Shown here: one piece after another, positions 26,968-35,406 of the stretch
Numbering within the stretch: the first letter of the stretch is position 1
Layout of the letters: each line of letters starts with the position of its first letter
Assembly: GCF_036108815.1 (NCBI RefSeq)
Contig: NZ_CP107985.1
Span: 496,001 to 560,000, forward strand
From: Streptomyces sp. NBC_00353
Lineage (GTDB): Bacteria > Actinomycetota > Actinomycetes > Streptomycetales > Streptomycetaceae
Direction of reading: 5' to 3'
Length of the DNA: 64,000 nucleotides
The notes under the pieces: model-generated
Databases searched by the model: none
What the model was told of the DNA's origin: nothing
The model's input: the letters and a program-made list of their open reading frames with translations, nothing else
Program-made: the position numbers and the translations under genes

Positions 26968-27147
26968 GATCCGGAAGACCTGGCGCACATCTCGCCGTAC
27001 CTGACCGAACACATCAACCGGTTCGGCGAGTACAGCACCCACGAACTCGGCATCCAGCCCGAGGCGTACGACCCGAAACTCGACGTCGACTTCGCCCCGC
27101 TGCGCGAGCAGGACCTGACCGCCGCCGGTCTCGGCCAGGCTGCCTGA
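26968..27147 (+). pseudogene. Tn3-family transposase C-terminal fragment
   Basis: The plus frame DPEDLAHISPYLTEHINRFG, EYSTHELGIQPEAYDPKLDV, ending GLGQAA and a stop at 27147, is the C-terminal end of a Tn3-type transposase. The rest is absent. Copy B of the 55-bp direct repeat follows 12 bp later and could be the transposon end region. Confidence 0.7.
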
Positions 27148-27159
27148 GCCGTGAGGGAA

Positions 27160-27214
27160 CTAGCTGGTGACGCCCTTCACGGGAGCGGGCCGGTATACCC
27201 CAGAATCCTTCTGC
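27160..27214. repeat. 55-bp direct repeat, copy B
   Basis: This is the second copy of the repeat at 24093-24147 (53 of 55 identical, same orientation), lying just after the Tn3 transposase fragment. Together the two copies bracket the MarR-MFS-DUF1330 operon and two transposase fragments. Confidence 0.9.
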
Positions 27215-27390
27215 GAGGGTCAGCCTCCAACACCGTGGCCCGGGCAGGTGATCCGATAGCGCTGCCGTGGGGGCGGGGTTTGTGACGGTTCTTGTGGGCC
27301 CTCGCCGCATTTCAGAGGGATACCCGCGCTGTTCTGCCAGCGGCAGAACACCGGCCGGACCGGGCTCGACGATCACTACAGTCCAGTCTC

Positions 27391-28158
27391 ATGACGACGA
27401 TTACGACGCGTGCGGTCGAGTATCCGGCCGACGGTTTGACAATGATCGGGCACCTCGCGCTCCCGGCCGGTGTCGACCGCCGGCCCGCGGTGCTGCTCGG
27501 ACCAGAGGGCATGGGGCTCAGCGACGTCGAGCGCCGCCGGGCCGATGCTCTCGCCGAGCTGGGATATATAGCGCTGGCCTTCGACCTTCATGGCGGGCGC
27601 TATTTGAGCGACCCCGAGGAGATGCTGGCCCGTTGCCTGCCGCTGCTCGCTGATCCCGAGCGGATGCGAGGCATCGGCCATGCGGCGCTCGATGTGTTGC
27701 GCACCGAACCGCGGACCGACCCCGACCGGATCGCCGCCGTCGGCTATGGCACGGGGGGTGCCGTCGGGCTGGAACTCGGGCGCGGCGGCGTCAGCCTGCG
27801 CGCGATCGGGACAGTCAACGCACTGACCACGGGCCGACCGGGCGAGGCGGCGCGCATTCGCTGCCCGGTGTGGGCCGGGGTCGGGTCGGAAGACCCGATC
27901 ATGCCGCCCGCGCAACGGAACGCGTTCACCGCTGAGATGCAGGCCGCGGGCGTCGACTGGCGCCTCGCGGTCTACGGCGGCGCCTTGCACGCCTTCCACC
28001 ACCCGCCGGTCGGCCACCCCGTGGTCCCCGGCGTCGGCTACCACCCACGGCACGCGCAGCGAGCCTGGCGCGACGTCGTCGACCTGCTCGCCGAGTGCCT
28101 GCCCGTGACGGAGGATCTGGGGCATGACCCAGGTAAGCATGCTGGCCCCGGGCACTGA
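27391..28158 (+). CDS. dienelactone hydrolase-like alpha/beta hydrolase lacking the usual nucleophile
   Basis: A 255-residue alpha/beta-hydrolase: EYPADGLTMIGHLALPAGVD, GPEGMGLSDVERRRADALAE, LGYIALAFDLHGGRYLSDPE, then the nucleophile-elbow region IAAVGYGTGGAVGLELGRG. Dienelactone hydrolases have Gly-x-Cys-x-Gly-Gly (or Ser) there; this protein has GYGTGG, with Gly at the nucleophile position (about residue 118). The acid (GSEDPIMPP) and the His (GGALHAFHHPP) are kept. ATG 27391 was chosen because it matches the family start; the frame extends upstream without support. Either it is catalytically dead or it uses another residue. It lies beside mobile-element debris. Confidence 0.8.
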   Translation: MTTITTRAVEYPADGLTMIGHLALPAGVDRRPAVLLGPEGMGLSDVERRRADALAELGYIALAFDLHGGRYLSDPEEMLARCLPLLADPERMRGIGHAALDVLRTEPRTDPDRIAAVGYGTGGAVGLELGRGGVSLRAIGTVNALTTGRPGEAARIRCPVWAGVGSEDPIMPPAQRNAFTAEMQAAGVDWRLAVYGGALHAFHHPPVGHPVVPGVGYHPRHAQRAWRDVVDLLAECLPVTEDLGHDPGKHAGPGH

Positions 28159-28235
28159 CAGTCCACTCCCCTCAAGTCCGCACAGCAGAAACGCATTCGG
28201 GCGGTTACTCGATCGCGGAGACATATTCACAACTA

Positions 28236-28262
28236 CCGCAGTAAATACCGGATTTACTGCGG
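28236..28262. promoter_or_regulatory. perfect 11-bp-arm palindrome (operator or terminator)
   Basis: CCGCAGTAAAT and ATTTACTGCGG flank a 5-bp centre, ACCGG. No T-run follows, and the AT-rich inner part looks like a repressor operator rather than a terminator. It lies 78 bp after the hydrolase gene and about 70 bp before an IS insertion that may have displaced the gene it controlled. Confidence 0.55.
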
Positions 28263-28334
28263 CAGGGCCCCTACCGTGATCACCGCGACCTGCGGCGGAC
28301 CAATCCGGCCGCCGGGGCGAGGTGTACGCATTTA

Positions 28335-29224
28335 GAACTCCTAACGAAATGATCTTCGAGGTGGTTGGATCACTCCGGGACTGATGATCCGGGGGTGTGG
28401 CGTGGCTCGGCCGAAGCCGTGCGAAGTCGATGACGATCTGTGGGCGGTGGTCGAGCCGCTGCTGCCCAAGGTGGAGCGGCGGACCCGGCATCCCGGGCGC
28501 AAACGACATCCGGACCGGCTGGTCTTTCAGGGCATTCTGTTCGTGCTGCATACCGGGATCGCTTGGGAACATCTGCCGCAGGAACTCGGCTTCGGCTCGG
28601 GCATGACGTGCTGGCGCCGTCTGGCCGAGTGGACCGAGGCCGGCGTGTGGCCAAGGCTGCACGAGGTGCTCCTGGCAAAGCTGCGTAGAGCGAACGCCCT
28701 GGACTTCTCCAGGGCAGCGGTCGATGGATCCCACATCCGGGCGTTAAAAGGGGCTCCAAGACGGGACGAAGCCCTGTTGACCGGGGCAGAAGCGGCAGCA
28801 AACACCATCTGGTCACCGACGCCACCGGCATCCCGCTCGCCGCCACCCTGACCGGCGGCAACCGCAACGACGTCACCCAACTGATCCCGCTGCTTGAAGC
28901 AGTGCCACCTGTGCGGGGCAAACGCGGCCGGCCCAGGCGCCGCCCCGACGTGGTGCTGGGCGACCGCGGCTACGACCACGACAAGTAACCGCCGCCTCGT
29001 CCGGAATCTTGGAGTGAAGCCCGTGATCGCCCGCCGCGGTACCGAGCACGGCTCCGGACTCGGCACCCAACGCTGGGTCGTGGAGCGTGCATTCGCCCAC
29101 CTGCACTGGTTCCGCCGCCTGCGTATCCGCTGGGAGATCCGCGACGACATTCATGAAGCTTTCCTCACCCTCGGATGCGCACTCATCTGCTGGCGCCGCT
29201 TGAACTCATTCCGATAGGAGTTCT
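28335..29224. mobile_element. IS5-family (IS427-like) insertion sequence, 890 bp
   Basis: Imperfect inverted repeats begin GAACTCCTAACG on the left and, reading inward from the right, GAACTCCTATCG. The sequence TTA flanks both ends (28332-28334 and 29225-29227), a TNA-type target duplication typical of IS5. It contains an orfA/orfB transposase. Confidence 0.8.
28402..29217 (+). pseudogene. IS427-type transposase, orfA/orfB with -1 frameshift site and a damaged orfB
   Basis: GTG 28402 starts MARPKPCEVDDDLWAVVEPL. OrfA holds the HTH and first catalytic part (RAAVDGSHIRALKG). At about 28746-28754 the slippery run TTAAAAGGGGC permits a -1 shift, after which the expected GSKTGRSPVDRGRSGSKHHL and LTGGNRNDVTQLIPLLEAV follow, then the second Asp in VVLGDRGYDHDK. 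A TAA at 28986 (one extra base) then breaks the frame, and the remainder (RRLVRNLGVKPVIARRGTEH, QRWVVERAFAHLHWFRRL with the Glu) continues in another frame to a stop at 29217. The first shift is probably programmed; the second is a mutation. Confidence 0.8.
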
Positions 29225-29227
29225 TAG

Positions 29228-29755
29228 TGCTGAGGTATTCGATGACGCCCTTGCCGAGGATGAGTATCTGGGTGTCGGCTTCGCTCTGCTCGCTGCTGAT
29301 GGGCGTGTGCAGGCCGGCGAAGGCTGTCTGGTCGGCGGCGTCCCAGGCCCGGTGGACCGGCTGGCCGACGACGGCAGAGAGCGCCGTGCTGAACCGCTCG
29401 CGGGCGTATGCCAACCGGCGCAGCGGATCGGCGGTCCCGTCGGTTCACTGGCCTAGGATGTCGCGGCGCCGGCGCTCCTGGTCAATGCCGCCGCGGGGTG
29501 GGATGTTGAAGCTGAGCCAGTGAGCGCGCTCAGCACTCGGCAGGTCGCGGCCGAGGCCACCGAGGTACGTCCTCGTCGTTGCGGCCGATCGAGATGCCCC
29601 ACAGGCCCAGACACGACAGCCGGCCGTTGCTCACCTGGTAGTGGGAGGGCTCGGAGGCGTAGCGGCCCAGCACCTCGCGCCGGAAATAGACGCGAGTCAG
29701 GTAGTCGGGGGTACCGAGGCCGTTGAAATGGCTGCCGGGCCGGTCCGGGTCGCAG
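29228..29755 (-). pseudogene. 3' part of an unknown gene interrupted by the IS427-type element
   Basis: Minus-strand pieces in order: GSHFNGLGTPDYLTRVYFRR, EVLGRYASEPSHYQVSNGRL, SCLGLWGISIGRNDE, a frame change, HWLSFNIPPRGGIDQERRRR, a stop, then RLAYARERFSTALSAVVGQP and LILGKGVIEYLSTKNS into the IS end. The text resembles a widespread large unknown family, but I cannot name it. It carries a frameshift and a stop and has lost both ends. Confidence 0.5.
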
Positions 29756-29869
29756 TCCCGGAGGCCGCTTTCTCGACGAACCCCGGCCGACGATGGAGTG
29801 ACAGCGATGCCTCGTTGGTGCGAGGATCCTGGCTTCGCACTCGTATCTACCCAGGTCAACCGGAGACCC

Positions 29870-30826
29870 ATGTCCGCCATACCGCCGTCCACGCCGCCAG
29901 AGTCCGGCATCGCCGCGCTGGCATTGCTGCGCAGACTCAACAGGAGAGGTCGCGGACTTGCTATCGCTGGTATGGCTTCCAGCGCGGCGCTGGTGCTCGG
30001 CGGAGTCGCCCTGGCGTTGGGCCCGATCGGCGGGTCGATCTTCGGCGGCGTCGACGCGGATCCGGACAAGCGGGTGTCCGGGGCGGGTGACCGGTCGGCC
30101 GCCAGCCTCGCGGTGGGCGAATGCTTCACCAGCTCGCAGCGGGGAGAGGTCTACTCCGCGATACGCGTGGCGTGCTCCCGACCACACGACGGCGAGGTGT
30201 TCGCCACGGTCCCCCTCACCGGACCTGGCGGCACCGACGATGCCCTCGCGAAACACTCTTACCACCAGTGCAGGAATCGGCTGACCGACTACATCATGGA
30301 CGATTGGTCGATGCCCGACACACTGGGCGTCAACTACTTCTATCCGACCCGGGAGACCCGGCAGTCGGGCAGCACGACCGCCGTCTGCTTCACCGCCGAC
30401 ACGCACGGCCGGACCGCCAGCAGCGTACGCAAGGACGAGACCAACCTGCCGGCGGACCAGATTGCCTTCCTGAGGCTGGAGCTGGCGTCCGGGCGTGTCT
30501 GGAAGACCCATCCGGACCTGGGTAGCCTGGCCGCCAACCGCGCCTGGTCGGTGAAGTTGGCGGCCGCGCTGGACCACGAGGCGGACAGCCTCGAGCCCGC
30601 CACCTGGCCGGTCGGCGCCAGGCCAAAGGTCGCCGCTTATGTCGGGGAGCTGCGGAAGAGCGCCGAGCTGTGGCGCAAGGCTGTGGCAGCACACGACTCG
30701 GACAGCTACTTCGCCCGCTCCGACGACGCCTGGGGCCACCCTGACTACAAGTACCAGCGGGATGTCCGCAATGCCCTGGGGCTGGCTTCGAACCTTCCCG
30801 CCACCTGCTTCGGGCCGCCGTTCTAG
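29870..30826 (+). CDS. membrane-anchored protein with septum-formation-like domain
   Basis: The chosen start ATG 29870 follows GGAGA; in-frame ATG 29807 is an alternative adding 21 residues. The 318-residue protein has a membrane segment at about 28-55 (GLAIAGMASSAALVLGGVAL), then an extracytoplasmic region. This begins SLAVGECFTSSQRGE, with VACSRPHDGEVFATVPL and YHQCRNRLTDYIM, the Cys/His pattern seen in actinobacterial septum-formation (DUF4190-associated) domains. A helical C-terminal part follows. Topology is clear; function is unknown. Confidence 0.75.
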   Translation: MSAIPPSTPPESGIAALALLRRLNRRGRGLAIAGMASSAALVLGGVALALGPIGGSIFGGVDADPDKRVSGAGDRSAASLAVGECFTSSQRGEVYSAIRVACSRPHDGEVFATVPLTGPGGTDDALAKHSYHQCRNRLTDYIMDDWSMPDTLGVNYFYPTRETRQSGSTTAVCFTADTHGRTASSVRKDETNLPADQIAFLRLELASGRVWKTHPDLGSLAANRAWSVKLAAALDHEADSLEPATWPVGARPKVAAYVGELRKSAELWRKAVAAHDSDSYFARSDDAWGHPDYKYQRDVRNALGLASNLPATCFGPPF

Positions 30827-31001
30827 AGCGAGAGATCCTGACCGAGCGGGATGGGAGCCGGGGGTGAGTGGTGGGTTGAGGGGGAGGTAGGCAGTCAGTC
30901 GTTGAGCGTGTCTGCAAGAAGCAGGACGCCCCCCGTGAAGAATCCGCTCCCCAAAGCATCAGGAAGTACGGGAGAACCACGGTCACGATTCGCTGAGCGG
31001 A

Positions 31002-31202
31002 TTAACGGCCGCGTGGGGCAGGTCCGATCAGCTTCGGGAGCGGGCCGTCCCGACGCACCCGCAATTTGCGATGCATGGCCACGCCGAACCCGAGCGCCGC
31101 CGCCCCGAGTAAGAGGAACGGAAGATCGAAGGAAAGGGGCGGCGCCCCCACGAATTCACAGTGTCCGTTCTGCCACACCGTGCCGTCTGCACACCCAGAC
31201 AT
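31002..31202 (-). CDS. small membrane protein, 66 aa
   Basis: ATG 31202 follows GGGAGGGG at good spacing. The product is a short Cys-containing N-terminus (MSGCADGTVWQNGHCEFVGA), one hydrophobic helix (SFDLPFLLLGAAALGFGVAM) and a basic tail. No family was recognised. The intergenic stretch 30827-31001 shows nothing else. Confidence 0.5.
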   Translation of the reverse strand: MSGCADGTVWQNGHCEFVGAPPLSFDLPFLLLGAAALGFGVAMHRKLRVRRDGPLPKLIGPAPRGR

Positions 31203-31437
31203 GTCCCTGCCCCTCCCGCCGACCGTCTGGGATCGTAGCGCCGCAGGAGTCGTCAGGACATCATCTCGGCACACAGACGTCGCTGATGAATTGCCCTACT
31301 TACTTGAGGCGGCACACTCCAGAGGAAGCCGCTCCAGACACCGGGCGACCGTGCCCCAACCGTGCCCGATCAAGCGGCGAACCACGGACAGCCACAGCGG
31401 GGGTGAGGTTGGGCAAGTGCTTCACATCGAAGTTTGA

Positions 31438-31473
31438 GTGAGTACCCCTGCCTACGTGAGTATGCGTACTCAC
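31438..31473. promoter_or_regulatory. triple GTGAGTA operator upstream of a lipoprotein gene
   Basis: GTGAGTA lies at 31438-31444 and again at 31456-31462, exactly 18 bp apart. The second copy forms a perfect palindrome with TACTCAC at 31467-31473 (GTGAGTATGCGTACTCAC). The block ends 34 bp before the lipoprotein start, where a repressor or activator would act. The regulator is unknown. Confidence 0.55.
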
Positions 31474-31507
31474 GCGCAGGGGGTCGGCTTGATCAGAGGC
31501 TGTGCGC

Positions 31508-32152
31508 ATGACACGAATCCCCGCCTCAACCAGCACGTTTGCCCGCTCCCCGCGCCGCCTGCGCCTCACTCTCGCCATAACAGCCTTCTCTGTGCTCACG
31601 CTTGGTGCGTGCGGCACCGAACGCACCGTAAAGACGACCGTCGGCGCAGAGCAGACCAAGCGCGCGGAAGCCGTCGGAGGCCAGGCAGGTCCTCCCCTCA
31701 CTCAGATCCTGGACAGGATCGAGCAGTCGTGTCCCCCGAGCGCCCCGCCAGAGGGGCCGCCGACGGGTCCGGCGGAGGCACTGCCGCCGGGTGCCGAGGT
31801 GCCGAGCGATGCGATCGAGCCGATCGCCCCTACAGCAGGGCCGGAGGTGGAGTTGAACGCTCGCGACTGGTGCGCGAGCAACCTCCATGAGGAGCGCATC
31901 GCCCAGGCACTCTGGCATCTGGTGGACCCCACCCCCACCAAGGTCAGGACGATCCTGAACGACCTCGGCTATACCGACGAGCGCATCCACGACCTCAAGC
32001 AGTCCGGTGCGACCACGCGGTTCTTCCTCGACCTGCGCGAGAAGGGCGGGCGGCTCTGCTTGAAGGGCTCGGCAGCCGGCGAGAAGACCATCGTCGATAA
32101 ATGCGTAGCCCCCGCGACCGGACCGTTCACGCCTGGAGATCGGAAGCAATGA
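31508..32152 (+). CDS. lipoprotein of unknown function, 214 aa
   Basis: ATG 31508 was preferred to GTG 31502. The signal sequence RLRLTLAITAFSVLTLGACG contains the lipobox LGAC. A Pro/Gly-rich linker follows (PPSAPPEGPPTGPAE), then a compact C-terminal domain with ARDWCASNLHEERIAQALWH, TKVRTILNDLGYTDERIHDL and RLCLKGSAAGEKTIVDKCVA (paired cysteines). Anchored outside the membrane; no family was recognised. A repeat-containing operator lies directly upstream. Confidence 0.75.
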   Translation: MTRIPASTSTFARSPRRLRLTLAITAFSVLTLGACGTERTVKTTVGAEQTKRAEAVGGQAGPPLTQILDRIEQSCPPSAPPEGPPTGPAEALPPGAEVPSDAIEPIAPTAGPEVELNARDWCASNLHEERIAQALWHLVDPTPTKVRTILNDLGYTDERIHDLKQSGATTRFFLDLREKGGRLCLKGSAAGEKTIVDKCVAPATGPFTPGDRKQ

Positions 32153-32245
32153 CCACCAGCTTCGGAACCGGTCGACAATCGCTGTTCCTTGAGATGCACG
32201 AAGCCACACCATCAGTCTCCGTGTGGGGCCTGAGAGGATCGCGCG

Positions 32246-32845
32246 GTGAACACGGTGCATGAAACGTCCCGCAAAGCCCTGCTCCGTCGGGGCTTCGCCC
32301 TGGAATACGCCACCCTAGGCTGGAACGTGGTCGGCATCGCCGTCCTCGCGGCAGCCGCGATCTCTGCTCGTTCGGTGGCCCTGGCCGGGTTCGGCCTGGA
32401 CTCCCTCATCGAGATCGGCGCGTCCACCGTGGTGATCTGGGAGCTCTCGGGCGCCGGTGAGGACCGCCAGCGCCGCGCGATGCGCCTGATCGGTGTGGGC
32501 TTCGCCCTCCTCGCGCTCTACCTGCTGGTGCAGTCAACCTGGGCACTGGCCACCGGCTTCCATCCGCACCATTCGCCCCCGGGCATCGGCTGGACCGCCA
32601 TCACCGCCGCCGTCATGTTCGCCCTGGCCGCGGGCAAGGCCCGCACCGGCGCTGCTCTGGACAACCCGGTCCTCAAGACCGAGGGCCGCGTCACCCTCAT
32701 CGACGGCCTGCTCGCCGCGGCCGTCTTGCTCGGCCTGGTCCTCAACACCGCCTTCGGCTGGTGGTGGGCCGACCCGGCCGCCAGCTACGTACTGGTCTAC
32801 TACGCCACCCGCGAGGTCCGGGAGATCTTCTCAGGCGACCACTGA
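32246..32845 (+). CDS. cation-efflux-like integral membrane protein
   Basis: A 199-residue protein of five to six membrane helices resembling the transmembrane half of cation diffusion facilitators: LEYATLGWNVVGIAVLAAAA, ISARSVALAGFGLDSLIEIG, then VLKTEGRVTLIDGLLAAAVL and WWADPAASYVLVYYATREVR. The paired Asp/Glu positions of CDF helices II and V (LDSLIE, ADPAAS) are kept. The cytoplasmic metal-binding domain is missing, as in a recognised short family. It converges with a TauE/SafE permease gene. The substrate is unknown. Confidence 0.78.
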   Translation: MNTVHETSRKALLRRGFALEYATLGWNVVGIAVLAAAAISARSVALAGFGLDSLIEIGASTVVIWELSGAGEDRQRRAMRLIGVGFALLALYLLVQSTWALATGFHPHHSPPGIGWTAITAAVMFALAAGKARTGAALDNPVLKTEGRVTLIDGLLAAAVLLGLVLNTAFGWWWADPAASYVLVYYATREVREIFSGDH

Positions 32846-32907
32846 CACTTCCCGACCCGGACGCCGTCGAGGACGACGGCGAAGACGAGTAGATTTGGGC
32901 GGGAGCA

Positions 32908-33672
32908 TCAGTCGTGGCGGGCGAGCTTGACGGCGGAGACGAGCAGGATCACGGCCAGCGCGGGGATGAGCACCAGGTCCGGGAACACGCCGAGCAGCAG
33001 CCCGCCCAGCACCGCCCCGGCGATCGAACCCGCGACCATGACCAGGGCGAAACGGCGGTTGGCGCCCAGCACCGCGAAGCTGCCGTCCCGGCTGTAGCGG
33101 GCGAAGGCGACCAGCATGGTGGGCAGCGACACCAGCAGCGAGAGGCTTCCCGCCGTCTTGATGTCCTGCCCGAACAGCAGCACGATCGTGGGGATCAGCA
33201 GCTCGCCTCCGGCCACGCCCATGATCGCCGCGACCACCCCGATGCCGAACCCAGCCACCACCCCGATCGGCACCTGTGCCCCCAGCGGCAGGTCGAGCGT
33301 TCCCAGCGTGGTGGTGTGCGTGACGAGCAGGGCCGCGGCCATGAGCACTATCAGGGCGCCCAGCACCTTGTACAGGGTGGAGGAGCGCATCCGCACCGCC
33401 CACGACGCCCCGGCCCAGGCACCCAGCAGGCTCCCGGCGAGCAGGTTGACCGCGACGGGCCAGTGCGCGGCCAGATCGGAGGCAGACACCGCCGCCAGGC
33501 GGGCGGGCAGCGCGGCAAGGACCACGACCAGGCTCATCGCCTTGTTCAGGATGACGGCGGAGAGTGCGGCGAATCCGAACAGGCTGATCAGCAGCGGCAG
33601 GCGGAACTCCGCACCGCCCAGCCCGATCATCCCGCCCAGCACGCCGATGGCCGCCCCGGCACCGAACACCAC
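32908..33672 (-). CDS. TauE/SafE family sulfite/organic-anion exporter-like permease
   Basis: A 254-residue protein of seven to eight hydrophobic helices with the repeated family signature: GAGAAIGVLGGMIGLGGAEF at the start, and VVAGFGIGVVAAIMGVAGGE with LLIPTIVLLFGQDIKTA at the second repeat. The start is uncertain: GTG 33672 or 33675, both without a strong ribosome binding site; the N-terminal helix looks complete. It transports a small anion such as sulfite, sulfonate or a thiol compound (inferred from the family). Confidence 0.82.
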   Translation of the reverse strand: MVFGAGAAIGVLGGMIGLGGAEFRLPLLISLFGFAALSAVILNKAMSLVVVLAALPARLAAVSASDLAAHWPVAVNLLAGSLLGAWAGASWAVRMRSSTLYKVLGALIVLMAAALLVTHTTTLGTLDLPLGAQVPIGVVAGFGIGVVAAIMGVAGGELLIPTIVLLFGQDIKTAGSLSLLVSLPTMLVAFARYSRDGSFAVLGANRRFALVMVAGSIAGAVLGGLLLGVFPDLVLIPALAVILLVSAVKLARHD

Positions 33673-33863
33673 GGGTATCGAGTGCGTCGAGCGCAGGGGG
33701 CGAGGGCCTGGTCGGTGGTCATGGCGGGAATCCTCGCTGGTCGCGGACCCTGCCCGCTACGGGCTGTCCCCACCTTCAGGGAAAGGCACCGGACCCGCAC
33801 CTGCGGTTCGTCCGGACCTCCGAGCCGGGTCAGTCCCCGCACGGGCGTACATGATCACCGCCA

Positions 33864-35053
33864 TACCGCCTCTTGCTCGTGGATGCGATCAACGAATGTC
33901 CCGTCCGGTTTCAGGATCGGCTGATGCAGCAGGTCAGTTCGTGGTGTCTCCGCGCTGAGGCGACGGTGGTGTCCAGCAGCCACGAGTTCGTACACGTGCC
34001 TGTGGTGATCGGTGGTGCACGGCTGAGGACGGTCGATCCGGACCCGCGGCAGCGTGCGGCGCTCTTGCGGTCCTACGGGGTACGTCCCGAGGACGAAAGG
34101 AGCGTCGAAGACGAGTGCGAGGCGTTCAGCACCGTCTTCGAGCTGTCCCTGGCAGCGCAGCTGACACAGCGTCTGCCGACGAACGCGGGCCGAGCCGCCC
34201 TCCTGGACGCCTACATAGGTGAGCGACTGCAGCAGGCGTCGCAGCCGACGGCTCTGCGGCGGGTTCTGCACCACTGGGCCATGCTGATGGACGAGCGGTT
34301 GACGGGGTGGTTGCCGCTGGCGGAAGCACAGCGCAGCGCCGCCCAGCTACTGATTGCGCTCGGTGCGACCGTGGGCGTAGTGGACGAGGCGTTGAGGTCG
34401 CCTGTGGTGCGGGTCCGGCATCAGCGGGTCGAGTTCCCGCATGAGTGGTACGCCCAGCTGCTCGCCGCCGAGGCCCTGGTGTGGTTCTGTACGGGGGCAC
34501 GGAGCTGGCCGGTGAGCTGCGGCGGCCGCATCGCCGCGAGCTGGCTGTCTGGGCCGTTCCGCTGCACAGCGACCCGGACGTGGTTCGTGGCCTGCTGCGG
34601 GGACTGTCCGACAAGGAGGTGCTCGTCGAGGCGCTGCGCTTGCGATTGGGGCCGGTGGCCGACGAGGTGGCCTTGGCAGAGGCCCGGCGTTGCTTGGAGG
34701 CGGCTGTCGAGGCGATGGCCGCCAGCACGATCACGTCCACCTCGGATTTGAGGTACGCCAGTGAGCCGAGCCGCTGCTGGAGCGGATACGAGCAGGCGAT
34801 GTTCGCTGCCATCGGCAAGACCGCCCGCGATGGGCGCCTGCGGGAGCCACTGGCCCGGCTCATGCGTGAGACCGATCAGGCCTTCCGACGCGGCACAGGG
34901 TGGGCCGCGACGAGCCTTCGCGTGGCGGGGCTGATCGCCGCAACTTTGAACGGATCGATCACATCCGCGGGCGGTATGCAGCTGCCTGCAGCGCTGATCA
35001 CGCATGAGGCCCGGCTAGCTTGGCCGAGGGAAGGACACAAAGGAAGCCGGTGA
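33864..35053 (+). pseudogene. STAND-type (NACHT/AAA-like) NTPase remnant
   Basis: The frame opens with a Walker B segment, YRLLLVDAINECPVRFQ, typical of STAND NTPases, followed by SWCLRAEATVVSSSHEF and DPRQRAALLRSYGV (sensor and winged-helix region), AFSTVFELSLAAQLTQRLP and RVRHQRVEFPHEWYAQLLAA. The Walker A part is missing at the 5' side. Near 34490 the frame shifts, and helical text continues (GTELAGELRRPHRREL, LHSDPDVVRGLLRGLSDKEV) to a stop at 35053. It is a truncated and frameshifted relative of NTPases used in anti-phage defence and signalling. Confidence 0.65.
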
Positions 35054-35406
35054 GCGCTGTGGTCAGGCCCGGCGCGAGGTTGGGGGCGCCGTCGGGATGG
35101 CTGCGATCTGGAAACCATCCTCGCCGTACGCCGTTACGCCTTCACCGGTGACCGCCGCGCGCTGGAAGGCACCTGGATCCGACGCCTGCGCCGGTCATCG
35201 AACAAGTTCTGCTGGTCCTGTAGCGGCCGGTGTCCGGCGGCGGGCGGCAGATCCACTGCCCGGAGGTGGCTCCTGCGTATCCCGGCCGGCAGACCCCGGT
35301 GACCGTCCGTGGTGGCCGGGAACTGCCCGTCGGTCAGGTGCCGGCCAGGTGATCGATCACGGCGGCGTGCTGAGGCAGGCCGTAGGTGTATGCGTGTACG
35401 GGACGG
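35054..35406. other. 353-bp stretch without a supported gene
   Basis: Short coding-like peptides appear on the plus strand (AVRRYAFTGDRRALEGTWIR at about 35120) and minus strand (AYTYGLPQHAAVIDHLAGT at about 35350), but neither has a start or context. Possibly gene debris. Confidence 0.3.

Noticed and set aside
29453..30739. Minus-strand 428-codon frame opposite the 318-residue membrane-anchored protein
   Set aside because: The plus-strand product has a clear membrane helix and Cys/His motif; the minus frame is Arg/Gly-rich filler.
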